5,382 nucleotides of DNA from Candidatus Heimdallarchaeota archaeon (GTDB lineage Archaea; Asgardarchaeota; Heimdallarchaeia; Heimdallarchaeales; Kariarchaeaceae), in contig JAAFKL010000294.1 of the NCBI GenBank assembly GCA_021399405.1, forward strand, positions 1 through 5,382. Reading direction: 5' to 3'. The position numbers were made by a program, and so were the translations under genes. How positions within the stretch are numbered: the first letter of the stretch is position 1; the number at the start of each line of letters is the position of its first letter. The notes below the pieces were generated by a model. That model was not told the origin of the DNA, ran no database searches, and saw only the letters and a program-made list of their open reading frames with translations. Below, piece by piece: positions 1-5,295 of the stretch.

Positions 1-63
1 AGGATCACCAATGGAGTTATTCCAAAGGCCCTTAACCACCTAGAAAAATTTGTACTTAACTGA
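1..63 (+). CDS. 3' end of a gene that begins outside the window (last 20 codons)
   Basis: Frame 1 is open from the first base to a TGA at 61-63 and encodes a tail ending KALNHLEKFVLN. The same 20 residues occur again at 3541-3603. The two DNA copies differ at six positions, and each difference is silent (AGG/AGA, CTA/CTG, TTT/TTC, CTT/TTG counted as two, TGA/TAA). Silent-only divergence shows that this frame has been selected as protein. With the extra upstream residues visible in the second copy (GDVTNQVQLKE), the tail faintly resembles the C-terminal helix of NADPH-dependent FMN reductase-like flavoproteins, which often carry a D-G-x-(L/V)-T/D stretch followed by a long helix. That family guess is weak. 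Whether this copy is full length cannot be seen. Confidence 0.6.
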   Translation, partial: RITNGVIPKALNHLEKFVLN

Positions 64-266
64 GACAAGATTTCTTACCCTACCTATAAACCACCCCGGG
101 TTAATAATTGATTAGCCTAATAAAATGCAAAATTCTGGGAAAGACATATTATATTCATGATGTGTAGATCGATCTGATCAATTGAAACAGTTACTTGATG
201 AACTAGCTGGCATATTTCTAATTTCATAATAGCACATTTTTAAAATATAAATATAAATTGCAATAA
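64..266 (+). promoter_or_regulatory. Control region upstream of the two-gene operon
   Basis: This stretch of about 200 bases has no convincing reading frame. It contains a perfect 10-bp palindrome, AGATCGATCT at 166-175, followed at once by TGATCA (175-180), so three GATC sites fall within 13 bases. An imperfect palindrome with a 4-base loop follows (188-196 pairing with 201-209, eight of nine pairs including one G-U). Both lie 30-75 bases upstream of the TATA box, where an archaeal activator or repressor could bind. No regulator can be named. It also forms the junction just after the stop codon of the gene end at 1-63, where similarity to the second copy stops abruptly. Confidence 0.35.
237..256 (+). 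promoter_or_regulatory. TATA box for a leaderless transcript of the operon
   Basis: The run TTTTTAAAATATAAATATAA lies with its 5' part about 26 bases before the ATG at 267, the spacing expected of an archaeal TATA box if transcription starts at or next to the start codon. No Shine-Dalgarno motif lies between it and the ATG, which supports leaderless initiation and helps choose the ATG at 267. Confidence 0.6.
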
Positions 267-716
267 ATGAGGAGAAGAGAGCCACCTCAGGAAGAATTCA
301 TAGCTTTTTTCCCCAAAGATTCTATTAATGATAAAATATTTATTGGATATTTGATGAGTGACCTTTCGAATAAATACCCATCAGGTTTTCATAGTGTGAG
401 TTTGAAAGACGTTGCTGAGGTATTGGATGAGGGTGAATACCTGAAGTACATGAAATCTGCAACGGAAGCGGAGACTACTAAATATAGTACTCTTTTAGAA
501 TTGGAGAGAGAGGGATATGATTTACCTATAATGGATTACATGATGGAGGATCGTGAATTTTACAGACTTAGGATATCAGAGGGTTATATCTGTATCAAAG
601 TGAATTTTATTAGAAAAGGAAGTGATATAGTAGGAATAGGTGTCGGAGATCGGAAACGTGAGGTTATTTATCCCGAACCAAACCACATAGTCAAGTATTT
701 AGAGGTGTTGGATTGA
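267..716 (+). CDS. Uncharacterised 149-residue protein, first gene of the LRR-SWIM operon
   Basis: I do not recognise this protein. It appears soluble: there is no signal peptide or membrane segment. The N-terminus is short and basic (MRRREPPQ), the middle (about residues 48-95) is charged, Glu-rich and probably helical, and the C-terminal third (about 96-149) alternates hydrophobic and polar residues as beta strands do (YICIKVNF, DIVGIGVG). The ATG at 267 is chosen because a TATA box sits at leaderless spacing and there is no ribosome binding site. Its stop codon overlaps the TTG start of the next gene (TTGA at 713-716), so the two are probably co-transcribed and translationally coupled, often a sign that products act together. 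A small accessory or regulatory partner of the LRR-SWIM protein is an inference from position only. No catalytic motif is evident. Confidence 0.8.
   Translation: MRRREPPQEEFIAFFPKDSINDKIFIGYLMSDLSNKYPSGFHSVSLKDVAEVLDEGEYLKYMKSATEAETTKYSTLLELEREGYDLPIMDYMMEDREFYRLRISEGYICIKVNFIRKGSDIVGIGVGDRKREVIYPEPNHIVKYLEVLD
702..707 (+). promoter_or_regulatory. Ribosome binding site deciding the TTG start at 713
   Basis: GAGGTG lies inside the end of the upstream gene, five bases before the TTG at 713. It is the only Shine-Dalgarno-like motif near the start of the large frame, and it supports a TTG start overlapping the preceding stop codon over a later ATG. Confidence 0.6.
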
Positions 717-2614
717 TTAGGAAAATAAAATTGAATGAAATACCCCATGATACTGATGATGAGAGGATAATGGCATTACGATTAGAGTTGAAATTATTGC
801 GGGTGAATGAAAATCAAATAATTTTCGAGTACTATGGTGATGAAATCGAGAAATTGGAAGTTGTGAGAAAGGTATCCATAATTCCGAGCAGCATATATCA
901 ATTTACCACTCTTAGAGAACTCAAAATATCATGTAAATCTATTGTCATCAATGATACCATTGAAAATCTCAAAAAATTGAACTTTCTGTCCCTTAGAACT
1001 GATAAATTTGGAGGAATTTCTGCAAATGTATCTAGATTACCCCTAACATATTTTTCATTGAAAACTGAAATTACTGAGGGTATAAAGAAATCATTAGAGG
1101 ATATTTTCAATGATGAATTGATACAATCAATTAGAAAAAACGAGATTGCCTATTCTCAGAGAATGAATGGTGTAAAAGAAAATAAATCCGCGAGATTTCC
1201 CCTTTTATATTGTGAAGGGCAGGAATTTATCAATGGGATGATAAAATCTGGACTGAATATTAGTTTGATCATAGAACCCAAAAAATCAAGTGATCCCCAA
1301 ATTAATGTAGTAAATTCAATCAAAACGAGACGTAAGATTAAATCAAATGTCTTTGTTACTGAAAATTATAGGATTACTGAACTGTACATTAAAGATAAAG
1401 GAGTTCCAGAAGGGATAGAAGGTCTTCAACATCTAAAAATACTGGATTTATCCAATCAGGGTTTAAAAGAAATACCTGACTTCATTTGCAAATTGAACTC
1501 ACTTCAAACACTTGTACTCACTACAAACCATTTGAAATGTTTTCATAATATTAGTAAATTAAAAATCAATACATTTGATATATCAGATAATCAACTGACA
1601 GATATTCCAGAGGAGATCTCTAAACTGAAATATCTGAAGAAACTAGTGTTGAGGAGAAATAAAATTATAAGTTTTGAGAGTTGTAATGTCCTAAATGGAT
1701 TGAGTTCTCTATCATTTCTTTCTCTAGCAGAAAATGGCTTGAAGGTTCTGAACAATCCACTCCAAAACAACTCTATAAAGTCCCTAGATCTGAGTGACAA
1801 TATTATCAAGAGGTTGCCAAGTAGGTACTTGCATACGAAAAATGGTTTGGAATTTCTTTTTTTAGATGGTAATCCTATTGAGATTATTGAGTATGACAAA
1901 AATAAGCCAAGCTCATTAAAGAGAATAGATGTGGATTCTAGCCTTCTTAAAGGAAAGATGAAAGATATATTTGTTGAGCTTGATCGTTCTGTGAGAGTGG
2001 TGGTAATTGATAAAATTACCAGTAAAAAAAACATGTCACTGCAATCTTTCACTTCTGAACCTGTAAAGAATCTGGTAAGTAGAACAAATGCATATGTACC
2101 ACGATGGGTCTCTAAAAAGGAATTGCATCGAGTAATGAAAGAGCGTCGTCTACCCACCTCACCCTCTTCAAGAAATTACTACAGAATTCGTGATAGGGTG
2201 TTGGATGAACTTCTTGAACCGAAATATCCCAGAAAACAATACCGGATTACCAAAAAAACTGATAAACAGCAAAATATAGGAATGAAAAACACATGGCAGG
2301 TAAAAGGTAGTAAGGATAATATCTATACTGTCACATTGACGGGAGAAAAATGGCTATGTACCTGTCCTAGTTTCAAATTCAGAAAACAGAATTGTAAACA
2401 CATCAAGAGAAAAATCAATGAGGTTGAGGAATCTAAAATTACTTTGCGTAGCGAATATCAGGTGGAAAAACAGGAAATATCAACAAAAGTTGAAAATCAC
2501 TCAAAATCACTCAAAGTTGATAAAGAAGGAGATTCAACTCCTGTGGATGATAATAACACACATAAAATTGCTCGAAAGAGAATTAAAAGAACTACTCTTG
2601 ATGATTTCTTCTAA
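713..2614 (+). CDS. Leucine-rich repeat protein with SWIM zinc finger and C-terminal PIP-like peptide
   Basis: A 633-residue protein, probably cytoplasmic, with no signal peptide or membrane segment. Domains in order: a divergent LRR-like stretch (about 56-120); a mixed spacer (130-218); a clear LRR array (about 220-410) with the LxxLxLxxNxL pattern in about seven units, for example LKILDLSNQGLKEIP at 241-255 and SIKSLDLSDN at 354-363; a basic helical linker (about 440-515); a SWIM zinc finger of CxCx(n)CxH form with ligands C549, C551, C561 and H563; a charged low-complexity tail (570-620); and the last residues RTTLDDFF (626-633) after a basic RKRIK run. The tail fits the PCNA-interacting motif Qxx(h)xx(a)(a) except that Arg replaces Gln. 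LRRs are protein-binding scaffolds, and SWIM fingers are predicted to bind DNA or protein. The reading that it is a DNA- or clamp-associated recognition protein is inferred. No nuclease, NTPase or TIR domain is visible. TTG start, coupled to the gene before. Confidence 0.88.
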   Translation: MIRKIKLNEIPHDTDDERIMALRLELKLLRVNENQIIFEYYGDEIEKLEVVRKVSIIPSSIYQFTTLRELKISCKSIVINDTIENLKKLNFLSLRTDKFGGISANVSRLPLTYFSLKTEITEGIKKSLEDIFNDELIQSIRKNEIAYSQRMNGVKENKSARFPLLYCEGQEFINGMIKSGLNISLIIEPKKSSDPQINVVNSIKTRRKIKSNVFVTENYRITELYIKDKGVPEGIEGLQHLKILDLSNQGLKEIPDFICKLNSLQTLVLTTNHLKCFHNISKLKINTFDISDNQLTDIPEEISKLKYLKKLVLRRNKIISFESCNVLNGLSSLSFLSLAENGLKVLNNPLQNNSIKSLDLSDNIIKRLPSRYLHTKNGLEFLFLDGNPIEIIEYDKNKPSSLKRIDVDSSLLKGKMKDIFVELDRSVRVVVIDKITSKKNMSLQSFTSEPVKNLVSRTNAYVPRWVSKKELHRVMKERRLPTSPSSRNYYRIRDRVLDELLEPKYPRKQYRITKKTDKQQNIGMKNTWQVKGSKDNIYTVTLTGEKWLCTCPSFKFRKQNCKHIKRKINEVEESKITLRSEYQVEKQEISTKVENHSKSLKVDKEGDSTPVDDNNTHKIARKRIKRTTLDDFF

Positions 2615-2656
2615 TCGTGAGAAGGGAATGAATCTGTTAACTGGTTTACTTCCCAA

Positions 2657-2679
2657 GATAGTATAGAAATAATACTATC
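2657..2679 (+). terminator. Hairpin after the operon, possible terminator
   Basis: GATAGTAT (2657-2664) and ATACTATC (2672-2679) form a perfect 8-bp stem with a 7-base loop, 43 bases after the operon's last stop codon. The stem is AT-rich and no T-run follows, so it could equally be an mRNA 3' end structure or a regulatory palindrome for the small frame downstream. Confidence 0.3.
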
Positions 2680-2680
2680 A

Positions 2681-2705
2681 GAGGTTAATTTAATCGGAGG
2701 TTAAT
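2681..2705 (+). promoter_or_regulatory. Repeated GAGGTTAAT containing a strong ribosome binding site
   Basis: GAGGTTAAT occurs at 2681-2689 and again at 2697-2705, a 16-base period. The second copy is part of GGAGGT (2696-2701), the best Shine-Dalgarno match in the window, six bases before a TTG at 2708. The repeat could be a regulatory site or the result of a small duplication. Confidence 0.35.
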
Positions 2706-2707
2706 CA

Positions 2708-2854
2708 TTGTTGGGTGAAAAATTACTAACTAAAGCCTATTTATTGATAATTGGATGTTTGAAGGAAAAAATTATTAGTTCGATACTCGATGATGATTTA
2801 AGTAGAATTAAGTTGGTTTTAAGAAATAATGTAACTGTAAACTGCGGACGATGA
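2708..2854 (+). CDS. Possible 48-residue protein, or first-CBS remnant of a broken gene
   Basis: A short frame opens with TTG at 2708 (or the adjacent TTG at 2711) behind a perfect GGAGGT and ends with TGA at 2852-2854. The product starts MLGEKLLTKAYLLIIGCLK and has a hydrophobic centre too short and too Lys-flanked to be a sure membrane segment. Its end reads DDDLSRIKLVLRNNV. This loosely recalls the SRIPVY...NI(D)NIVG stretch in the first CBS domain of CorC/TlyC proteins, whose C-terminal stub lies just downstream. It may therefore be part of that decayed gene, missing about a hundred bases between the two pieces, rather than a real small gene. Evidence for translation is only the ribosome binding site. 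Confidence 0.3.
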   Translation: MLGEKLLTKAYLLIIGCLKEKIISSILDDDLSRIKLVLRNNVTVNCGR

Positions 2855-2885
2855 AATAATTTACAAAATCTGTCAACTAACTTGA

Positions 2886-3104
2886 GTATCTAAGCAAGAT
2901 AGAAAACATATAGCAATGGTTGTAGACGAGTTTGGATTTAAAGGATTGATTACTGTTGAGGATGTTCTGGAAACACTTCTTGGAATTGAAATCATCGATG
3001 AGGACGATGAGATCGAGGATATGTAGGTATTAGCTCGTCAAGTCTGGGAAAATAGAATGAAGAGACTTGGCCTTGATCTGAATGAAAGCAAAGAAGAACA
3101 GTGA
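2886..3104 (+). pseudogene. Broken C-terminal CBS domain of a CorC/TlyC-type (DUF21-CBS) protein
   Basis: The frame from 2886 encodes RKHIAMVVDEFGFKGLITVE followed by DVLETLLG and an acidic DEDDEIEDM. This is the hallmark second CBS domain of the CNNM/CorC/TlyC family (H-x-A-x-V-V-D-E-x-G...G-x-(V/I)-T-x-E-D-V-x-E-x-(L/I)-x-G). These membrane proteins, about 350-450 residues long, are linked to Mg2+/Co2+ efflux; the DUF21 membrane part, most of the first CBS domain and any start codon are missing. A TGA at 2883-2885 closes the frame upstream. An in-frame TAG at 3024-3026 falls after IEDM, and the frame then continues with LARQVWENRMKRLGL, the usual family tail, to TGA at 3102-3104. The TAG is one base from CAG (Gln). 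With the truncation, this is best read as a relic. I see nothing in 3105-3285 after it. Confidence 0.75.
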
Positions 3105-3285
3105 TTTGAACAAGTTAATTGCATTAGAACTGAGATGAAATTTATAGAATTATTTATTTTTTATTAATATTTGGTCGTTACAAAGTCAGGTATTCTTGTA
3201 TTTGTGGATTATATTCATGATACGTATTTTGCATCTATCTATGTCTCACATTGAAGCATTACAATTATCATCATCGAACTTTTTG

Positions 3286-3531
3286 TTAAATTTCCGTACC
3301 ATCGTGAAGTCTTGATTGGAATTTTTTAGTATGTAATATGATTAATGGTTTTTTATTATCTAAACCAAGCTCTCGAAGATTCATAGCCATTAAATGGTTA
3401 GAATCTCCAACTTTTAATTGCATCTTTCTACCAAGACTGAATTTCGGCCATCCACGAACGATAACCTCGGTTCTGATTTTCTTGTTGTTTAGAATTGAAT
3501 ATATAACGGAGACGTGACCAACCAGGTCCAG
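3286..3531 (-). pseudogene. Unrecognised minus-strand gene fragment
   Basis: On the minus strand a frame is open from just inside a stop at 3532-3534 to TAA at 3286-3288. It encodes protein-like sequence including EVIVRGWPKFSLGRKMQLKV and ending LHTKKFQSRLHDGTEI. There is no good start codon in the 5' part: the first ATG is internal (in GRKMQL), and no TATA box or ribosome binding site fits. The 5' end overlaps the plus-strand fragment at 3499-3603, and both cannot be ancestral coding there, so the true remnant probably starts near 3490. The family is unknown to me; the alternating hydrophobic pattern suggests a small beta-rich domain. It could also be a chance open frame, but it is long for such AT-rich DNA. 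Confidence 0.35.
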
Positions 3532-3603
3532 CTAAAAGAGAGAATCACCAATGGAGTTATTCCAAAGGCCCTTAACCACCTGGAAAAATTCGTATTGAAC
3601 TAA
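3499..3603 (+). pseudogene. Truncated second copy of the gene end found at 1-63
   Basis: The frame ends at TAA (3601-3603) with the same 20 residues as the gene end at the window start. It adds upstream residues NGDVTNQVQLKE before a TGA at 3496-3498 cuts it off. No start codon or body of the gene precedes it, so this is a 3' stub and not a whole gene. Similarity to the first copy stops exactly at the stop codon; the flanking sequence after it is unrelated. It may be the displaced original 3' end left by an integration or duplication. Its natural convergent neighbour is the hydrolase gene, with a long inverted repeat between the two stop codons. Confidence 0.6.
3541..3603 (+). repeat. 63-bp direct repeat of positions 1-63
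   Basis: This sequence matches 1-63 at 57 of 63 positions, with an uninterrupted identical core of 38 bases (4-41 and 3544-3581). The two copies are in the same orientation and 3540 bases apart, enclosing the LRR-SWIM operon and the graveyard. The arrangement looks like attachment-site duplication at the 3' end of a protein gene, or the edge of a larger segmental duplication whose left part lies before the window. Confidence 0.8.
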
Positions 3604-3641
3604 ATTTAGTGGAATAAACTAAAAATATTGAATTGATAAAT

Positions 3642-3695
3642 ATTCTCCCCACAATTTCATAAAAATGTGATATTCTCTACTAATGTGGGGTGAAT
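3642..3695. terminator. Long inverted repeat between convergent gene ends, likely bidirectional terminator
   Basis: ATTCTCCCCACA (3642-3653) pairs with TGTGGGGTGAAT (3684-3695) at 11 of 12 positions, with a single T-T mismatch and a 30-base AT-rich loop. It is the only G+C-rich stem in the neighbourhood. It begins three bases after the hydrolase stop codon when read on the minus strand, and 39 bases after the plus-strand stub at 3601-3603. T-runs lie in the loop on the minus strand (CATTTTTATG) and beyond it. A terminator shared by convergent genes is the simplest reading; a small inverted-repeat element is an alternative. Confidence 0.5.
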
Positions 3696-3697
3696 TA

Positions 3698-4609
3698 TTA
3701 AGTATCTATCTTTGAAAGAAATTCATTTATTACACGAAACACAGTTTCTCTATCCATAATTTGCAATCCATGTCCTATGCCCTCCAATTTCACATGAGTT
3801 GCATTAGGCATAAGTGACATCATTTTTTCCACATCATCATCTGTAACCAGACCTCCAAGACTGGTATCAGCCTGAATTATCAGTGTTGGGCATTTAATTC
3901 TGGGTAAGAAATCATCAAGTATTATTTCATATCCTTCAGTTAATTTTTCCAGGTAATTGGAACTAAACCAACCATCAACTACATTTTGATCTACTCGATA
4001 CCAACACTCAGCCATTGTGAGAAAAATCTTTTCATCTTCCATATCACCTCCCAGTAGTGCCTTCATAGAGATTGGATCATCAAGAGTTGGCCAATCTACC
4101 ATCATATTCTCACTTTCTTTGATATATTCCTCAAAAGAATTAACCTTGGCACGTAATTCGCCAGATAATTTCAAAAAGAGTTTCATTTGCTCATTTCTGA
4201 TCGAATTCCATCTCTCTTGTGAAGTATAGGCGTGAAAAGGTGAATCTCCCAGTATAAGTGCTCTGACACTTTCAGGTTGTTCAGCTGCAAATATTGATCC
4301 TATGACACCTCCCATTGACCATCCAAATAGCACCAAGGGCTCATCAATTCTTTCACCAACAAATGATACAGTGTCCTTAAGATGATCCTCGAATTTATCC
4401 CAGGTTCCAGTCCACTCTGATTTTCCCCTTCCTCTGAGATCATAGGCAAATACACTCCAGCTTTCTAATAAGTCGGGAAGTATGGGATTGATTGTTTGCC
4501 AGATATTTCCTGCTCCATGAAGATAGAGAAAAGGTGGATTTGCATTCTTATTTTCATAATAATTGAGGATAACTTCACCTGTATTGTGTTTTTTATCCAT
4601 GTATTCCAT
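3698..4609 (-). CDS. Alpha/beta hydrolase fold protein
   Basis: A 303-residue cytoplasmic protein of normal length for the family. It has the HG motif of the oxyanion-hole region (LYLHGAGN, about 28-35), the DLRGRGKS turn after strand 4 (57-64), and the nucleophile elbow GWSMGG (96-101) with Ser98. The likely catalytic acid is Asp248 in LIIQAD and the catalytic His is His280 in GIGHG, so the Ser-Asp-His triad is complete. A helical cap domain fills about 125-230. Proteins of this type are esterases, lactonases, C-C hydrolases or haloperoxidase-like enzymes; the substrate cannot be read from sequence. ATG 4609 is chosen because a TATA-like box stands at leaderless spacing; the ATG four codons in (MDKK) is a less likely start. 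It is divergent from the DUF423 gene and convergent with the stub at 3499-3603. Confidence 0.9.
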   Translation of the reverse strand: MEYMDKKHNTGEVILNYYENKNANPPFLYLHGAGNIWQTINPILPDLLESWSVFAYDLRGRGKSEWTGTWDKFEDHLKDTVSFVGERIDEPLVLFGWSMGGVIGSIFAAEQPESVRALILGDSPFHAYTSQERWNSIRNEQMKLFLKLSGELRAKVNSFEEYIKESENMMVDWPTLDDPISMKALLGGDMEDEKIFLTMAECWYRVDQNVVDGWFSSNYLEKLTEGYEIILDDFLPRIKCPTLIIQADTSLGGLVTDDDVEKMMSLMPNATHVKLEGIGHGLQIMDRETVFRVINEFLSKIDT

Positions 4610-4625
4610 AATAAAATGAATTTGA

Positions 4626-4637
4626 TATATTATTTAA
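4626..4637 (-). promoter_or_regulatory. TATA box for the hydrolase gene
   Basis: Read on the minus strand, TTAAATAATATA lies 17-28 bases before the ATG at 4609, with no ribosome binding site between. This suits a leaderless archaeal transcript. Confidence 0.55.
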
Positions 4638-4764
4638 GTCTATAATGAATCAATGCTCAAATTGTCATTAATGAAGTTTTAACACAAGACTTTATTGATA
4701 TCAAGTATTTAATAACTATTTTGCACTTTCCAAACAGGTATGCAAATGGTCAGAGAATAAATCA

Positions 4765-4782
4765 TATTCCTAATTCGGAATA
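4765..4782. promoter_or_regulatory. 18-bp palindrome, candidate operator in the divergent control region
   Basis: TATTCCTAATTCGGAATA is symmetric at 16 of 18 positions, with only the seventh base and its partner failing. It lies about 28 bases upstream of the TATA box for the DUF423 gene and about 155 bases from the hydrolase start. That position suits a dimeric helix-turn-helix regulator acting on the DUF423 promoter. No regulator gene is in the window. Confidence 0.35.
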
Positions 4783-4810
4783 ATGAAATATTTTCATCAA
4801 TACTAACTTT

Positions 4811-4822
4811 CTTAAAAAATAT
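4811..4822 (+). promoter_or_regulatory. TATA box for the DUF423 gene
   Basis: CTTAAAAAATAT ends 15 bases before the ATG at 4838, with its centre about 22 bases upstream. No ribosome binding site is present in the gap, so a leaderless or nearly leaderless transcript is likely. Confidence 0.5.
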
Positions 4823-4837
4823 CCAGAGATTAAAATC

Positions 4838-5227
4838 ATGAAAGAATACAAAATCAAAGATTGGATCTTCATAGCTGCGATTCTAGGTGGAATATCAGTT
4901 GCACTTGGTGCATTTGGTTCACATCTGCTTGAGGGTATACTGGACACCAAGGATTATGATATCTTCAGAACTGGTGTCAGATATCAGATGTGGCATACCT
5001 TGGCCATATTCATAACTGCTGTACTACAAAAGAATTTCAATCTGAAAAGATTTAATCAGATTCAGTGGTCTTTCCTGCTGGGCATCATATTCTTCAGCGG
5101 TAGTCTGTACATACTTGTTCTTACACAACTAAGATGGTTTGGTGCCATCACTCCCATCGGTGGGGTTGCGTTTGTATTGGGTTGGGGTTTACTGGCAATG
5201 TCTGCAAAGAAATTAGATACAGAGTAA
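4838..5227 (+). CDS. DUF423 family small integral membrane protein
   Basis: A 129-residue protein with four predicted membrane helices at about 9-27, 48-65, 78-96 and 100-122. The family signature is clear: ALGAFGSHLL (22-31), a loop with F43, G46, Y49 and MWH (51-53) entering helix 2, FFSGSLY (85-91), and FGAITPIGG (101-109) entering helix 4. Length is typical of the family (about 120-130). DUF423 proteins, such as YgdD of Escherichia coli, are widespread in bacteria and present in some archaea; their function is not established. The gene stands alone behind its own TATA box and is divergent from the hydrolase gene. The ATG at 4838 gives a short charged N-terminus (MKEYKIKDW) before helix 1, as is usual in the family. 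Confidence 0.93.
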   Translation: MKEYKIKDWIFIAAILGGISVALGAFGSHLLEGILDTKDYDIFRTGVRYQMWHTLAIFITAVLQKNFNLKRFNQIQWSFLLGIIFFSGSLYILVLTQLRWFGAITPIGGVAFVLGWGLLAMSAKKLDTE

Positions 5228-5265
5228 TTTAATAATTATCTTATTTGACTGCTAATCACATAATC

Positions 5266-5270
5266 TTTTT
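5266..5270 (+). terminator. T-run after the DUF423 gene, possible terminator
   Basis: A run of five Ts stands 39 bases after the stop codon, preceded by AT-rich sequence with TAATTTAATAATTA (5225-5238), which can fold weakly. Archaeal termination often needs only a T-rich run. The evidence is thin. Confidence 0.25.
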
Positions 5271-5295
5271 ACTGTCTTTCCAATACTCTTGAAGT

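Noticed and set aside
148..161. ATTATATTCATGAT is repeated at 3208-3221.
   Set aside because: A single 14-base match between AT-rich noncoding stretches is close to chance in a window this size, and neither side extends convincingly.
1591..2157. Long minus-strand open frame (188 codons) opposite the LRR-SWIM gene.
   Set aside because: It is the antisense shadow of the LRR region; leucine-rich, repeated coding sequence commonly leaves an open complementary strand. No start signals and no recognisable domains.
2493..2512. Tandem 10-base repeat AAAATCACTC inside the LRR-SWIM gene.
   Set aside because: Only two units, in a low-complexity charged linker. It is not a multiple of three, so it is not a peptide repeat; probably chance or past slippage.
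2418..2666. Overlapping plus-strand frame across the 3' end of the LRR-SWIM gene.
   Set aside because: It lies in another frame of the A-rich linker and SWIM-downstream coding sequence, has no ribosome binding site, and is compositionally skewed.
3105..3285. Gene-free AT-rich stretch checked for an RNA gene, CRISPR repeat or origin.
   Set aside because: No cloverleaf, no regularly spaced repeats and no clustered origin boxes seen; only T-rich runs.
4762..4950. Minus-strand frame opposite the DUF423 start.
   Set aside because: It overlaps the well-supported DUF423 gene and its promoter and has no family resemblance.
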